From Gammaproteobacteria bacterium (GTDB lineage: Bacteria; Pseudomonadota; Gammaproteobacteria; HK1), in the NCBI GenBank assembly GCA_011775625.1, contig JAABYT010000052.1:1-64000 (forward strand): a stretch of DNA of 64,000 nt, read 5' to 3'. Positions 17,953-28,665 of the stretch are shown piece after piece. The first letter of the stretch is position 1. Every line of letters starts with the position of its first letter. The position numbers and the translations under genes are program-made. The notes beneath the pieces were generated by a model. It saw nothing but the letters and a program-made list of their open reading frames with translations. It had not been told where the DNA came from and did no database searches.

Positions 17953-18714
17953 ATGAACGCGGACGTCCCATCGAAGGCAACGCAGGCCCCGCTCCCGCGG
18001 CACGTTGCGATCATCATGGATGGCAACGGCCGCTGGGCCGACCGCCGCCGTCTACCCCGCTTTGCAGGCCACAAGGCCGGCGTGGAGACGGTCAAGGGCG
18101 TGGTGCGCGTATGCGGTGAGAAGGGCATCGAGGCCCTGACGCTGTTCGCGTTCTCGAGCGAGAACTGGCGCCGACCCGAGGAGGAGGTGGGACTGCTGAT
18201 GGGGCTTTTCATGACCGCCCTGGAGCAGCAGGTGCGCAAGCTTCACGAGCACAACATCCGGCTGCGCGTCATCGGCGACCGCAGCGCTTTCAGCAGCATG
18301 CTGCAGGAGCGTATCGAAGCGGCCGAGTCCCTCACGCACGCCAATACCGGGCTCAATCTCGTGGTCGCGGCCAATTACGGCGGCCGCTGGGACATGACGC
18401 AGGCCGCGCGCACGATTGCTGCCCGCGTGCACAGCGGTGAGCTCGACCCCGCGCAGGTGACCCCGGAGCTGGTGAATTCTCTGCTCTCGCTCAGCGACCT
18501 TCCCGAGCCGGATTTGTTCATCCGCACCGGGGGCGAGAAGCGCGTCAGCAACTTTCTGCTCTGGCAGCTGGCCTACACGGAGCTCTACTTCACCGATACC
18601 CTGTGGCCGGACTTCGACCGCATCGCGTTCGAGGGCGCACTGGCCTCGTTCGCGACCCGGCAGCGCCGCTTTGGCCGCACCGGCGAGCAAATCGCCACGG
18701 CCCAGAGCGTTTGA
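17953..18714 (+). CDS. uppS: undecaprenyl diphosphate synthase (cis-prenyltransferase)
   Basis: A 253-residue cis-prenyltransferase making C55-PP, the lipid carrier for peptidoglycan and O-antigen. The diphosphate-binding block [13 protein letters not shown] carries the catalytic Asp. [19 protein letters not shown] and [19 protein letters not shown] are the other family signatures. Length is normal and motifs are intact. It opens the isoprenoid and lipid portion of the operon, with cdsA 36 bases downstream. Confidence 0.96.
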   Translation: MNADVPSKATQAPLPRHVAIIMDGNGRWADRRRLPRFAGHKAGVETVKGVVRVCGEKGIEALTLFAFSSENWRRPEEEVGLLMGLFMTALEQQVRKLHEHNIRLRVIGDRSAFSSMLQERIEAAESLTHANTGLNLVVAANYGGRWDMTQAARTIAARVHSGELDPAQVTPELVNSLLSLSDLPEPDLFIRTGGEKRVSNFLLWQLAYTELYFTDTLWPDFDRIAFEGALASFATRQRRFGRTGEQIATAQSV

Positions 18715-18749
18715 CCGCCGGCGCCTCGGCGGTAACGGCCCAGGGCCCC

Positions 18750-19634
18750 ATGCCAACTCGAGCCGTCCACGAAGCGCCGACGGTCCCGGAGGCACCCTCC
18801 GCCGCATCCGGTCTCGTCAAGCGGGTGGTCACCGGCAGCATCCTGGCAGCTGCGGTGGTCGCCGCGACGCTGTCTGTGCCGGCGCCGTGGTTTGCGCTGC
18901 TGGTCGCGGTGTTTTTCATCGTCGGCGCCTGGGAGTGGGCGGGCATGGCGGGATGGCCGACGGCGGCGCAGCGCGCCGCCTACGCGGGCGGGGTCGCCGC
19001 CGCGCTGCTCGGCGCTGCCTGGCTCCTTCAAGGCACCGCCGGTACCCTGGTGCTGCTGCTCGTCGCGCTCGCCTGGTGGCTGACGGCGCTCGCCTGGGCG
19101 GTGCGCCTGCAGCAGGGGCTGACCGTGGCCGCGCTGGACGCGCCGGTGGTGCGCTTCGTTGCCGGCTGGCTGGTGCTGGTGCCGGCCTGGGCCGGCGTGG
19201 TGCGTCTGCACGGGGCGCCCGAGGCAGGTCCGCCCATGGTGCTCTACCTGCTGCTGCTCATCGCCACCGCGGACACCTGCGCGTACTTCGTCGGCAGGCG
19301 TTTCGGCAAGCGCCGGCTCGCCTCGCGCATCAGTCCCGGCAAGTCCGTGGAGGGGCTAGCCGGGGCGCTCGCCGCGGTGACCGTGCTGGCGGTTATTGTC
19401 GGCGTCCTCACCGAGGTGGCTTCGCCGGTCGGCTTCGTTGCCCTGAGCCTGGTGACGGCGACGGTTTCGGTGCTTGGCGATCTCACCGAGAGCGTCTTCA
19501 AGCGTCACGCCGGATTGAAGGACAGCGGCAGCATCGTTCCCGGCCATGGCGGTATACTCGACCGCATCGACAGTCTCACCGCAGCCGCACCGGTGTTCGT
19601 GCTCGGCTGCTTTCTGCAGGGCAGCGTGTCGTGA
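18750..19634 (+). CDS. cdsA: phosphatidate cytidylyltransferase (CDP-diacylglycerol synthase)
   Basis: A 294-residue polytopic inner-membrane enzyme making CDP-diacylglycerol from CTP and phosphatidic acid. Several hydrophobic segments are followed by the family signature near the C-terminus: [28 protein letters not shown], then [28 protein letters not shown], read as separate conserved blocks around K-D-S-G and D-R-I-D-S. The ATG at 18750 follows AGGGCC; a TTG overlapping the uppS stop is a possible longer start. Its TGA overlaps the dxr GTG by four bases. Confidence 0.95.
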   Translation: MPTRAVHEAPTVPEAPSAASGLVKRVVTGSILAAAVVAATLSVPAPWFALLVAVFFIVGAWEWAGMAGWPTAAQRAAYAGGVAAALLGAAWLLQGTAGTLVLLLVALAWWLTALAWAVRLQQGLTVAALDAPVVRFVAGWLVLVPAWAGVVRLHGAPEAGPPMVLYLLLLIATADTCAYFVGRRFGKRRLASRISPGKSVEGLAGALAAVTVLAVIVGVLTEVASPVGFVALSLVTATVSVLGDLTESVFKRHAGLKDSGSIVPGHGGILDRIDSLTAAAPVFVLGCFLQGSVS

Positions 19635-20812
19635 AAAGGCTCACCATACTCGGAGCAACCGGTACTATCGGCGTCAACACGCTGGACGTGGTCGGAAGAA
19701 ATCCCGGGCGCTTCGAGGTGTTCGCGTTGACGGCCAACAGCAACGACGAACGCCTCGCCGAGCAGTGCCTCGAATGGCGACCGCGATTCGCCGTCATGGC
19801 GGACGCCGAAGGCGCTAGGCGCCTGCGCGAGCGCCTCACGGGCCGATGTCGGGAAACGGAGGTGCTCGATGGCGTCTCCGGGCTCGAGCTGGTTTCGGGC
19901 GCCGCCGAGGTGGATTTCGTGATGGCCGGTATCGTCGGCGCCGCCGGCCTGCTGCCGTCGCTGGCGGCAGCGCGTGCCGGCAAGCGGGTGCTGCTGGCTA
20001 ACAAGGAGGCGCTGGTCATGTCGGGGCGCTTGTTCATGGATGCGGTGCGCGCCAACGGCGCCGAGCTGCTGCCCATCGACAGCGAGCACAACGCCGTCTT
20101 TCAGTGCATGCCGCCGGATTGCCGCGGCGGGCTCGAAAGCGCGGGCATCCGGCGAATTCTATTGACCGCTTCCGGTGGACCTTTCCGGGAGGCATCCCCC
20201 GAGGAGCTCGCCCGGGTCACTCCTGAGCAGGCCTGCGCTCACCCGAACTGGGTCATGGGCCGGAAGATATCCGTCGACTCGGCGACCATGATGAACAAGG
20301 GTCTGGAGGTCATCGAGGCCTGCTGGCTCTTCGATACGACGCCCGAGCAGGTGCAGGTGGTGGTGCATCCGCAGAGCATCGTGCACTCCATGGTGGAGTA
20401 CGACGACGGCTCGGTGCTCGCCCAGCTCGGCAATCCCGACATGCGCACGCCCATCGCCCACGCTCTCGGCTGGCCGGAGCGCATGGGCTCGGGCGTCGAC
20501 AGCCTGGACCTGGCCGCCATCGGCGATCTCAGCTTCGAGGAGGCGGACTTGGAGCGCTTTCCGTGCCTGCGTCTGGGCTTCGAGGCTGCGGCGGCCGGCG
20601 GCGCTGCGAGCGCAGCCCTGAACGCGGCCAACGAGGTCGCTGTCGCGGCGTTTCTCGCCGGGCAGATCCGTTTCACCGACATCGCCCCCATTCTCGAGTC
20701 GTCGTTCGAGGCGCAGCAGGGCGGGGAGCCGCAGAGCCTCGACGAGGTGCTCGACATCGACGCCGCCGCGCGGCGCCATGCCGACGCCCAGGTGGCGCGT
20801 CTGGCGGCCTAG
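19631..20812 (+). CDS. dxr: 1-deoxy-D-xylulose 5-phosphate reductoisomerase
   Basis: A 393-residue enzyme of the MEP isoprenoid pathway, rearranging and reducing DXP to MEP with NADPH and a divalent metal. The NADPH fold reads [38 protein letters not shown] (metal ligands D and E), [27 protein letters not shown] and [13 protein letters not shown] are all present. It starts at a GTG in the GTGA overlap with cdsA (19631-19634), indicating translational coupling. A longer competing frame through cdsA in the same phase is not coding there. Confidence 0.97.
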   Translation: MKRLTILGATGTIGVNTLDVVGRNPGRFEVFALTANSNDERLAEQCLEWRPRFAVMADAEGARRLRERLTGRCRETEVLDGVSGLELVSGAAEVDFVMAGIVGAAGLLPSLAAARAGKRVLLANKEALVMSGRLFMDAVRANGAELLPIDSEHNAVFQCMPPDCRGGLESAGIRRILLTASGGPFREASPEELARVTPEQACAHPNWVMGRKISVDSATMMNKGLEVIEACWLFDTTPEQVQVVVHPQSIVHSMVEYDDGSVLAQLGNPDMRTPIAHALGWPERMGSGVDSLDLAAIGDLSFEEADLERFPCLRLGFEAAAAGGAASAALNAANEVAVAAFLAGQIRFTDIAPILESSFEAQQGGEPQSLDEVLDIDAAARRHADAQVARLAA

Positions 20813-20826
20813 CGATCGGAGATCCC

Positions 20827-22191
20827 ATGTCTTTTCTGCTTTCTGTTCTCTGGTTCGTCGTCGCCATCGGCGTGCTGGTCACCGTGCACGAGTTCGGCCA
20901 CTTCTGGGTCGCGCGCCGGGCCGGGGTCAAGGTGCTGAGGTTCTCCGTCGGTTTCGGTCGGCCTCTGTGGCGCCGGCGCGCGGGCGCCGATCAGACCGAG
21001 TACGTCATCGCAGCGATTCCGCTCGGCGGATACGTCAAGATGCTCGACGAGAACGAGGGCGAGGTCGCCGAGCACGAGCGCCATCGGGCCTTCAACCGCC
21101 AGCCGCTCGGCAAGCGTGTCGCCGTGGTCGTCGCCGGTCCGCTGTTCAATTTTCTCTTCGCAATCGTTGCCTACTGGCTGATGTTCATTATCGGCATCGG
21201 CGGCTTGAAGTCCGTGATCGGCGAGGTCGCTCCGGGCGGGGTGGCGGCCGCCGCGGGGCTCGAAGCCGGTCAACGCATCGTCAGCGTCGACGAACGCGAG
21301 ACCCGCACCTGGCAGAGCGTGGTGGAGGCGATCATCGGTGCGACCCTCAAGGAGGGCCCCCTGGCCCTGGAGGTCGACGCGCCCGGCGCGGCGCAGCGCA
21401 GCGTCGCGCTGGACCTGCAGGGCATGGGGGTGGACGAGTTCACCCAGGGCCGGCTCTTCGATGCGCTCGGCCTGACCCCGAGGCGCCCGGTCGTGCCGCC
21501 GGTCATTGGCGAGGTAGAGGCCGGCGGGCCCGCCGATCGTGGCGGCCTTCGCCGCGGCGATCGCGTTCTTGCTCTCGACGGAACGTCGCTCGGCTCCTGG
21601 CGCGAGTTTGTCACCTTCATCCGCGCGCACCCCGAGCAGTCCGTCGAGATCCAGGTCGAGCGCGCCGGCGCCCGCATCACCCTGGTTGTGCTGCCGGCGA
21701 GTGTGTCGGCGGATGGAGAGTCCTACGGCCGTATCGGCGCCGGCGTTGCGCCGCCCGAGGACGATTTCAGCGACTACTACGCGACCGTGCGCTACGCGCC
21801 CTGGACGGCGTTCGCGAAAGCCATCGCCAAGACCTGGGACATGTCGATCCTGACGCTGCGCATGCTGTGGAAAATGGTGACGCTGCAAATTTCTGTCAAG
21901 CATCTCAGTGGCCCCATCAGCATCGCCCAGTACGCAGGAATTTCCGCCGATGTCGGAATCGCGTCCTACATCGGGTTTCTCGCCATCGTGAGTATCAGCC
22001 TGGGAATACTCAACCTGCTTCCGATCCCGATCCTCGACGGGGGCCACTTGTTGTATTACCTGATAGAATCCATTCTCGGTCGGCCGGTGTCCGAAGAAGC
22101 GCAATTTTTCGGCCAGCGCCTCGGAATCGCCATGCTCGTCGGCTTGATGGGGCTTGCGTTTTATAACGATCTGGCTCGTATCTTCGGGTGA
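20827..22191 (+). CDS. rseP: site-2 zinc metalloprotease RseP
   Basis: A 454-residue inner-membrane protease that cleaves anti-sigma factor RseA within the membrane during the sigma-E envelope stress response and clears signal-peptide remnants. The zinc site is H21-E-F-G-H25 in the first membrane segment, with the third ligand in the PILDGGHLLYY block near the C-terminus. Two periplasmic PDZ domains lie between (VAPGGVAAAAGLEAGQRI and VEAGGPADRGGLRRGDRV). Length matches E. coli RseP. It precedes bamA, the usual context. Confidence 0.96.
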   Translation: MSFLLSVLWFVVAIGVLVTVHEFGHFWVARRAGVKVLRFSVGFGRPLWRRRAGADQTEYVIAAIPLGGYVKMLDENEGEVAEHERHRAFNRQPLGKRVAVVVAGPLFNFLFAIVAYWLMFIIGIGGLKSVIGEVAPGGVAAAAGLEAGQRIVSVDERETRTWQSVVEAIIGATLKEGPLALEVDAPGAAQRSVALDLQGMGVDEFTQGRLFDALGLTPRRPVVPPVIGEVEAGGPADRGGLRRGDRVLALDGTSLGSWREFVTFIRAHPEQSVEIQVERAGARITLVVLPASVSADGESYGRIGAGVAPPEDDFSDYYATVRYAPWTAFAKAIAKTWDMSILTLRMLWKMVTLQISVKHLSGPISIAQYAGISADVGIASYIGFLAIVSISLGILNLLPIPILDGGHLLYYLIESILGRPVSEEAQFFGQRLGIAMLVGLMGLAFYNDLARIFG

Positions 22192-22227
22192 CGGGCCGGC
22201 GTGAATCCGGTGGGAATCTGCGCGGGT

Positions 22228-22236
22228 AAGGAGGGG
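22228..22236 (+). promoter_or_regulatory. near-perfect Shine-Dalgarno deciding the bamA start
   Basis: AAGGAGGGG lies four bases before an in-frame GTG at 22240. The downstream ATG at 22288 has only a weak AAGA upstream. The strong site favours the GTG start and therefore a longer signal-peptide n-region. Confidence 0.6.
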
Positions 22237-22239
22237 TAG

Positions 22240-24579
22240 GTGCCCGCGCGATACCCAGGGCTGCCTGTAAAAGATACAAGAATCACGATGCATGCAACTC
22301 GATCCGCGCGTATCTGCCTGTTCTTGCTCGCCTTGTGTTTCGCATCCAACGCGATAGCCTTCGAGCCGTTCGTGGTCAACGACATCAGGCTCGAGGGCCT
22401 GCAGCGGATCTCGGCCGGCACGATCTTCAATTACCTGCCCATCAAGGTCGGTGACCGAGTCGACGAGGTACGCACGGGCGAAGCGCTGCGCGCTCTTTAC
22501 AAGACGGGCTTCTTTCGAGACGTGCGCATCGAGCGCGAGGGCGATTCGCTTGTCGTTTTCCTGCAAGAGCGACCTTCCATAGCGAGCATCGAGTTCACGG
22601 GCAACAAGGAGCTCGACACGGAAGCGCTGCTCGAATCGCTCGAGCAGGAGGGATTCGCGCAGGGGCGCGTATTCAACCGATCGACATTCGACCAGGTCGA
22701 GCAGGAGCTGAAGCGCGCCTATTTCGCGGTGGGCCGGTACGGCGTGAAGATAACCAGCACGGTCACCCCCCTCGAGCGCAACCGCGTCGGCGTGTCTTTC
22801 GAGATCTCTGAAGGCGCTGTGGCAACGATCAAGCAGATCAATATTGTCGGCAACACCGCTTACGACGACGATGACCTCGTCGATCTTTTTGCGCTGGAGA
22901 CGACCGGATTCTGGTCGTGGCTCTCGGACGCCGATCAATACTCCCGGCAGAAGCTTTCCGCTGACCTCGAGACGCTGCGATCCTTTTACCTCGACAACGG
23001 CTACATCAATTTCAACATCGACTCGACTCAGGTCTCGATTACGCCCGATAAGAAAGACGTTTATATCACCGTCAATATTACCGAGGGAAATCAGTTCACC
23101 GTCAGTGACGTAACCATGACGGGCGAGATCCTGGTGCCAAAGGACGTCCTTTTCGATCTGGTGGTCATAAAATACGGAGACATATTTTCGAGAAAGAAAA
23201 TCACGGAGACGAGCAGCAACATCAGCGACTGGCTCGGAAACGAAGGCTATGCGTTCGCAAATATTAATGCGGTGCCGGAGATCGACGAAGCGAACAAGCA
23301 GGTCGCCTTGACTTTTTTTCTCGATCCCGGCAAACGCGTCTACGTTCGACGCATCAACTTCAAGGGCAACACGTCGACCCAGGACCAAGTGCTGCGTCGC
23401 GAGATGCGCCAGCTCGAAGGCGGCTGGATTTCCACGGGCGCCATAGAGCGTTCCAAACTGAGACTCGAAAGACTGGGATTTTTCGAACAGGTCAATGTGG
23501 AAACCCCGGCCGTGGAGGGCACGACCGATCAGGTGGACGTCAACTTCTCCGTGAAGGAGCAATCCTCGGGAAGTCTGATCATCGGTGCGGGGTTCTCACA
23601 GGTTGCCGGTCTCACATTCAATATAGGGCTGACCGAGCGCAACTTTCTCGGCACCGGCAACAGAGTGAGCGCGACCATCAACACCAGCGATATCAACCGG
23701 ACCTTTGCGTTAGGCTGGGAAGATCCCTACTTTACTCAGGATGGCGTCAGCCTCGGCGTCGACGCGTTCTACCGGAAAACCAATGCGTCCGAGGCCAACC
23801 TCGCCGATTACAATACCGACGAGCTGGGCTTCAGGGTCAGCACCGGTGTTCCCATATCCGAGTTCAACACCTTGGACTTCGCCATCAAGCCGCAGAAAAC
23901 GGAGTTCGAGCCGGGCCCTAACGCATCCCAGGAGGTGCTGGATTTCGCCGCGCAGACCGGCGGAGACTACGTCACTTACACCTTCTCGGCCGGCTGGGCG
24001 AGCGATACACGCGACAGTTTTCTGCTGCCGACCAGGGGCTCGCTAATCTCGCTCGTCGGCGACGTCGCCATTCCGGGCGGCGATTTGACTTTTTACCGCC
24101 TGACGCTGCGGTACCAGCAGATAATCGATCTCACCAGGCTTTTCGCCTTGCGTTTCGACACCGAGCTCGGGTACGGCGACGGTTTCGGGGATACCCAGGA
24201 TCTTCCCCTGACAGAGAATTTTTTCGCCGGCGGACTGCGATCGGTGCGCGGCTACGAGGCCAATACGCTCGGGCCGCGCGATTCCAATGGCGAGCCCATC
24301 GGCGGCGACAAGAAATGGACCGGCACCCTGGAGCTCATCCTGCCACTACCGTTTATTCGCGACTCCAAAGCCTTTAGAATTACTACGTTCGTGGACGCCG
24401 GAAACGTGTTCGGGCCGGGGCAGAGCTTCGAATTTGCGGAACTGCGTGCCTCGGCCGGCATTTCCGGTATCTGGGTCTCACCCTTCGGACCATTGACGAT
24501 CAGCCTTGCGTACCCTTTCAACGACCAGGCAGGGGATGACATCCAGAACTTTCAATTCACACTCGGGACCGCTTTTTGA
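22240..24579 (+). CDS. bamA: outer membrane protein assembly factor BamA
   Basis: A 779-residue Omp85 protein, the core of the BAM complex that inserts beta-barrels into the outer membrane. A signal peptide ends around [11 protein letters not shown]. Five POTRA domains follow (recognisable FNxxxxDxVxxxL and GYxxF-type turns, for example [16 protein letters not shown]), then a 16-strand barrel with the lid-loop motif VRGYEAN and a C-terminal phenylalanine (QFTLGTAF) for BAM recognition. The GTG start at 22240 has a perfect ribosome-binding site; starting at the ATG 22288 would give a shorter, more typical signal peptide. skp follows after seven bases. Confidence 0.95.
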   Translation: MPARYPGLPVKDTRITMHATRSARICLFLLALCFASNAIAFEPFVVNDIRLEGLQRISAGTIFNYLPIKVGDRVDEVRTGEALRALYKTGFFRDVRIEREGDSLVVFLQERPSIASIEFTGNKELDTEALLESLEQEGFAQGRVFNRSTFDQVEQELKRAYFAVGRYGVKITSTVTPLERNRVGVSFEISEGAVATIKQINIVGNTAYDDDDLVDLFALETTGFWSWLSDADQYSRQKLSADLETLRSFYLDNGYINFNIDSTQVSITPDKKDVYITVNITEGNQFTVSDVTMTGEILVPKDVLFDLVVIKYGDIFSRKKITETSSNISDWLGNEGYAFANINAVPEIDEANKQVALTFFLDPGKRVYVRRINFKGNTSTQDQVLRREMRQLEGGWISTGAIERSKLRLERLGFFEQVNVETPAVEGTTDQVDVNFSVKEQSSGSLIIGAGFSQVAGLTFNIGLTERNFLGTGNRVSATINTSDINRTFALGWEDPYFTQDGVSLGVDAFYRKTNASEANLADYNTDELGFRVSTGVPISEFNTLDFAIKPQKTEFEPGPNASQEVLDFAAQTGGDYVTYTFSAGWASDTRDSFLLPTRGSLISLVGDVAIPGGDLTFYRLTLRYQQIIDLTRLFALRFDTELGYGDGFGDTQDLPLTENFFAGGLRSVRGYEANTLGPRDSNGEPIGGDKKWTGTLELILPLPFIRDSKAFRITTFVDAGNVFGPGQSFEFAELRASAGISGIWVSPFGPLTISLAYPFNDQAGDDIQNFQFTLGTAF

Positions 24580-24586
24580 TTTTGAT

Positions 24587-25132
24587 ATGTATGACGTGAA
24601 ACATCTGAGACTGGTAAGCCTCGCGCGCGCGGGCATCATTCTGGCAGCCGGCATGCTCGCCGCCCAGGCGGCGTCGGCCGAGGTCAAGGTCGGATTCGTC
24701 AACGTGGCCAGGGTGCTGGAGCTGGCGCCCCAGGCGGAGGCGGCTCGAAATCGAATCGAGCGCGAGTTCGCCCCCAAGGACAGGGAGCTGCTGCAACAGC
24801 AGAAGGATGTGCGCGGACTCGAGGATCGGCTGGTCAAGAATGCGGCGGTGTTGTCGGAGGCTGAACGCCAGCGGCAGGAGAATGATATACGCGCTAACAA
24901 GCGTGAGCTTCGGCGCGCCCAGGACGAGTTCCGCGAAGATCTCAATCTGCGCCGCAGCCAGGAGCTGAGCAAGCTCCAGCAGAAGGTCACGGAGGTGATT
25001 CAGGAGCTGGCCCAGGGCGAGAAGTACGATCTGATTGTCTCCGATGGGGTTATCTTTGCCGGAGAACGGGTGGATATCACCGAGAAGGTCCTCGAGCGCC
25101 TGCGTACGGATTTCAAGAAAAGCAGCCAGTGA
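24587..25132 (+). CDS. skp: periplasmic chaperone Skp (OmpH)
   Basis: A 181-residue secreted chaperone that holds unfolded outer-membrane proteins in the periplasm. The N-terminus (hydrophobic LARAGIILAAGMLAAQAASA) is a signal peptide. The mature part begins EVKVGFVNVARVLE, then long charged helices form the tentacles (QQQKDVRGLEDRLVKNAAVL; RELRRAQDEFREDLNLRRSQ), and the conserved KYDLIVSDGVIFAG closes the body domain. The start may be the ATG at 24587 or a GTG at 24596. It lies between bamA, whose clients it feeds, and lpxD, as in many relatives. Confidence 0.94.
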   Translation: MYDVKHLRLVSLARAGIILAAGMLAAQAASAEVKVGFVNVARVLELAPQAEAARNRIEREFAPKDRELLQQQKDVRGLEDRLVKNAAVLSEAERQRQENDIRANKRELRRAQDEFREDLNLRRSQELSKLQQKVTEVIQELAQGEKYDLIVSDGVIFAGERVDITEKVLERLRTDFKKSSQ

Positions 25133-25177
25133 TTGCAGCGCATCGAACCCGGCTGCCCGCTTGAGCGCGGGCAGCAG

Positions 25178-26218
25178 ATGCCGAGCGAGGGCCGCAGGTT
25201 GAGCTATTCGTTGCGTGACATCGCCGAAAAGCTCGGAGCGCAGGTGCACGGCGATGGGAACTGCCGCATCGACCGCGTTGCGACGCTGTCCGAAGCCGGT
25301 ACCGGGGCCATCAGCTTTCTCGCCAATCGGCGTTATCGACCACAGCTCCTCGCCACCCGGGCATCCGCGGTCATCCTGGATCGCGAGTTTCTTTCCGCGT
25401 GCCCGGTCAGCGCGCTGGTGGTCGCCAACCCTTACCTCGGCTACGCGCGTGTCGCGGCGCTGCTCGCGTCCCCTGAGCCGACGCAAGCCGGGGTGCATCC
25501 TACGGCCTGCGTGAGCGGGAGTGCCGAGGTGGATGCGAGCGCCTGGGTGGGGCCCAAGGCAGTGGTGGAGGATGATGCGGTCGTTGGTGCGCGCACACGT
25601 GTCGGCCCGGGCTGTATCGTGGCACGCGGCGCCCGGGTGGGCGAGGACTGCACACTCACGGCTAACGTCACGCTTTGCCACGACGTTCGTATCGGAAATC
25701 GCGTGCTGCTGCATCCCGGCGTCGTCATCGGCGGCGACGGATTCGGCATCGCGAACGACGATGGCGTGTGGGTCAAGGTCCCGCAGCTAGGCACCGTCGT
25801 GATCGGCGACGACGTTGAAATCGGCGCCAATACCACCATCGATCGTGGCGCCCTCGCCGACACCGTATTGGAGGAGGGCGTCAAGCTCGACAATCTCATT
25901 CAGATCGGACACAACGTGCGCATCGGCGCGCACACCGCGATTGCCGCCGGGGTGGCCATCGGCGGCAGTGCCAGCATAGGAAAACGTTGCACTATCGGCG
26001 GTGCCGCAGCCATCGCCGGTCACCTGGAGATCGCCGACGACGTGCACCTGACGGCGACATCCGCCGTTCCCAACTCGATCTCGCAACCTGGCATCTACTC
26101 GTCGGGAATGCCTGTGCAGGAGAATCGCGCCTGGCGCAGGAACGTCGCGCGCCTGCGTCAGCTCGACGAGATGGCGAAACGTATCAAGGAACTGGAGAAA
26201 AGGCTCGATGAAGACTGA
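25178..26218 (+). CDS. lpxD: UDP-3-O-(3-hydroxyacyl)glucosamine N-acyltransferase LpxD
   Basis: A 346-residue trimeric acyltransferase adding the N-linked hydroxyacyl chain in lipid A synthesis. An N-terminal uridine-binding domain (to about residue 100) precedes the left-handed parallel beta-helix built of hexapeptide repeats (VGPKAV, IGNRVL, IGDDVE). The catalytic histidine lies in [13 protein letters not shown]. The C-terminal helix ([20 protein letters not shown]) is typical. The ATG at 25178 is likely; a TTG directly after skp would extend it by 15 residues. Confidence 0.95.
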   Translation: MPSEGRRLSYSLRDIAEKLGAQVHGDGNCRIDRVATLSEAGTGAISFLANRRYRPQLLATRASAVILDREFLSACPVSALVVANPYLGYARVAALLASPEPTQAGVHPTACVSGSAEVDASAWVGPKAVVEDDAVVGARTRVGPGCIVARGARVGEDCTLTANVTLCHDVRIGNRVLLHPGVVIGGDGFGIANDDGVWVKVPQLGTVVIGDDVEIGANTTIDRGALADTVLEEGVKLDNLIQIGHNVRIGAHTAIAAGVAIGGSASIGKRCTIGGAAAIAGHLEIADDVHLTATSAVPNSISQPGIYSSGMPVQENRAWRRNVARLRQLDEMAKRIKELEKRLDED

Positions 26219-26235
26219 GTCGGGGGGTGAATAAA

Positions 26236-26685
26236 ATGGCGGAAATGGATATCTGCGAGATTCTCAAGTATTTGCCGCACCGATACCCAATGCTGCTGAT
26301 AGACCGGGTAATGGAGTTCAAGCACGGCGAATCTCTGGTCGCCATCAAGAACGTCTCCTACAACGAATCGTATTTCCAGGGACACTTTCCGAAACGGCCG
26401 GTCATGCCTGCCGTGATCATTCTCGAGGCCATGGCGCAGGCGACTGGTATTCTCGTGCTGCGCGGTCTGGATAAGCTGCCGAGCGAAAACTCCATCTACT
26501 ATTTCGTCGGCATAGACGACGCGAGGTTTCGGCGACCGGTCGAACCGGGAGATCAGCTGCGCATCGAGGTCAATCTGCTGCGTTCCTCGCGCGGCATCTG
26601 GAAGTTCCGGTCGAGCGCAACAGTCGGCGGCGAGCTGGTGGCAAGCGCGGATCTGATGGGCGCGATGCGGGAAATCGAGAGTTGA
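26236..26685 (+). CDS. fabZ: 3-hydroxyacyl-[acyl-carrier-protein] dehydratase FabZ
   Basis: A 149-residue hot-dog-fold dehydratase of fatty-acid elongation. The catalytic His and Glu are in [20 protein letters not shown]. The substrate-proximal [12 protein letters not shown] and the hot-dog strand [16 protein letters not shown] are intact. The ATG at 26236 has a GGGGG run about eight bases upstream; a GTG at 26227 is possible. It lies between lpxD and lpxA, where it competes for the same hydroxyacyl-ACP pool. Its stop overlaps the lpxA start (TTGA). Confidence 0.95.
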   Translation: MAEMDICEILKYLPHRYPMLLIDRVMEFKHGESLVAIKNVSYNESYFQGHFPKRPVMPAVIILEAMAQATGILVLRGLDKLPSENSIYYFVGIDDARFRRPVEPGDQLRIEVNLLRSSRGIWKFRSSATVGGELVASADLMGAMREIES

Positions 26686-27452
26686 TCCATTCCACGGCGA
26701 TAGTCGATGCGTCGGCGAAGATCGCATCGGGGGTCAGTATCGGACCCTATGCGGTCATTGGCAGCGACGTGGAGATCGGTGAAGGGACGTGGGTCGGGCC
26801 TCATGTGGTCATAAATGGGCGAACACGAATCGGGCGAAATAATAGAATTTTCCAGTTCAACTCCATTGGAGACATTCCCCAGGACAAGAAATTCGAGGAA
26901 GAACTATCGACACTCGAAATTGGCGATCGCAATACGATCAGGGAGTACTGCACGATCAATCGCGGCACGCAGCTCGGCGGTGGTGTGACCCGCGTTGGAG
27001 ACGAGAACTGGATCATGGCTTATGTTCACATCGCCCACGATTGTCAGGTTGGCAACAACGTCACCATGGCCAACAACGCGACGCTGGCAGGCCATGTGAG
27101 CATTGGAGATCATGCAGTGCTGGGTGGTTTCACCCTCGTGCACCAGTTCTGTGCCGTCGGGGCATACGCGTTCTCAGCCATGGGAACGGCCATCGGCAAG
27201 GACGTCGCACCGTACGTCATGGTCTCGGGTCAGCCGGCGAGAGCTCACGGATTGAACAGCGAGGGTCTCAAACGTCACGGCTTTGATGCGCAGACCCTCC
27301 GATCCCTGAAAACCGCTTACAAGACCGTGTTCAGGAGCGCCTTGAAGGCGGAGGAGGCCATCGAGCAGCTCGACGAGCTCGGAGCTGGATCGCCTGAGGT
27401 TCAGGCTTTGGCGGAGTTCATCCGAACTTCTACGAGAGGTATCGTCAGGTAG
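26682..27452 (+). CDS. lpxA: UDP-N-acetylglucosamine acyltransferase LpxA
   Basis: A 256-residue acyltransferase catalysing the first step of lipid A synthesis. The beta-helix starts at once ([20 protein letters not shown]). The catalytic histidine is in [14 protein letters not shown], followed by [16 protein letters not shown] and VHQFCAVGA. The C-terminal helices end in the conserved STRGIVR. The start codon is TTG at 26682, overlapping the fabZ stop by four bases; no ATG fits. Length equals the family norm, supporting the rare start. Confidence 0.95.
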   Translation: MIHSTAIVDASAKIASGVSIGPYAVIGSDVEIGEGTWVGPHVVINGRTRIGRNNRIFQFNSIGDIPQDKKFEEELSTLEIGDRNTIREYCTINRGTQLGGGVTRVGDENWIMAYVHIAHDCQVGNNVTMANNATLAGHVSIGDHAVLGGFTLVHQFCAVGAYAFSAMGTAIGKDVAPYVMVSGQPARAHGLNSEGLKRHGFDAQTLRSLKTAYKTVFRSALKAEEAIEQLDELGAGSPEVQALAEFIRTSTRGIVR

Positions 27453-27509
27453 TCGCCACGGCTGTGGGTAGCCCCGGCGAGCACTTGATCAGCAGGTAAG
27501 CAGGCGACA

Positions 27510-28658
27510 TTGCGGATTGCCATCATTGCCGGTGAGACCTCGGGTGACCTTCTCGGGGCCGGATTGATTCGAGCCGTTACCGCGCGCTGCCCGGAGGCCC
27601 GATTCGAAGGTATTGGCGGGCCCGGAATGACCGCCGCAGGCTGTGAGGTTCTGTATCCCATGGAGAGACTCGCGGTCATCGGGCTCAGAGAGGCCCTTCG
27701 CCGCTACCGTGAGCTGCACCAGGCACGTCGGCAGCTCATCCGCCGGTTCACCGACGATCCGCCCGACCTGTTCGTGGGCATCGATGCTCCCGATTTCAAT
27801 CTGTCACTGGAGATGGCGCTGCGTCGTGCGGGTGTGCCCACGGTTCATTACGTGAGCCCCCAGGTCTGGGCGTGGAGAGGATATCGAATTGCGAAGATTC
27901 GCCGCGCGGTAAGCATGATGCTCACGCTGTTCCCGTTCGAGGAGAAATTTTTCCTCGACCGCGGTGTGCGTGCACGCTTCGTTGGTCATCCGCTCGCCGA
28001 CATTATTCCGGACACACCCGATCAGCAGCTCGCTCGCCGGGAGCTCGAGCTGCCCGCCGAAGGCGAGATCGTCGCGATGCTGCCCGGGAGCAGACTGAGC
28101 GAGGTGTCGCTGCTGGCCGATCCCATGGTGGGCGCAGCGCGCTGGCTGGCACGACGTCGTGAAGGGGTCCGGTTCATCGTGCCGCTGGTCAACGAGGCGG
28201 TGCGCAGTCGATTCGAGACGGCACTCGGCGCGGCCGGCGATGGCCCCGAGATGCGCCTTCTCGAAGGCCATGCGCGCACCGCGATGGCAGCCGCGGACGC
28301 GGTGCTGTTGGCATCGGGCACCGCCTCGCTGGAGGCCCTGCTGCTGAAACGCCCGATGGTGATCACCTATCGGCTCGGTCGCTTGAGCTGGTGGATAGCG
28401 CGCAGGGTGGTCAAGGTCCCGTTCGCCGGCCTGCCCAATCTTCTTGCCGGCAGGGCCCTGGTGCCCGAGCTGTTGCAGGACGACGCCACGCCGGCGGAGT
28501 TGGGAGCTGCGCTGCTCGCGTTTCTCGAAAATCCCCAGTTGGCCGAGACACTGAGGGAAGAGTTCCGTCGGATTCACGCAACGCTGCGCAATAACGCCGA
28601 CGAGCGCGCCGCGGATGCGGTGCTGGAGGTGATGGGCGTGCCGGCGGGCACAGCCTAG
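27510..28658 (+). CDS. lpxB: lipid-A-disaccharide synthase LpxB
   Basis: A 382-residue peripheral-membrane glycosyltransferase (GT-B fold, family 19) joining UDP-diacylglucosamine and lipid X. Conserved regions: [14 protein letters not shown] at the N-terminus, [35 protein letters not shown] and [13 protein letters not shown]. Translation begins at a TTG (27510) with AGCAGGCG upstream; the family start [13 protein letters not shown] begins there exactly. It is 57 bases after lpxA and eight bases ahead of rnhB. Confidence 0.95.
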   Translation: MRIAIIAGETSGDLLGAGLIRAVTARCPEARFEGIGGPGMTAAGCEVLYPMERLAVIGLREALRRYRELHQARRQLIRRFTDDPPDLFVGIDAPDFNLSLEMALRRAGVPTVHYVSPQVWAWRGYRIAKIRRAVSMMLTLFPFEEKFFLDRGVRARFVGHPLADIIPDTPDQQLARRELELPAEGEIVAMLPGSRLSEVSLLADPMVGAARWLARRREGVRFIVPLVNEAVRSRFETALGAAGDGPEMRLLEGHARTAMAAADAVLLASGTASLEALLLKRPMVITYRLGRLSWWIARRVVKVPFAGLPNLLAGRALVPELLQDDATPAELGAALLAFLENPQLAETLREEFRRIHATLRNNADERAADAVLEVMGVPAGTA

Positions 28659-28665
28659 AGTCAGG

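Noticed and set aside
20809-23562. 917-codon open frame on the minus strand
   Set aside because: Antisense to rseP and bamA, both unmistakable genes; Arg/His/Asp-rich translation typical of a shadow frame.
24547-24580. sigma-E promoter (GAACTTT) ahead of skp
   Set aside because: The -35-like GAACTTT has no matching -10 at the right distance.
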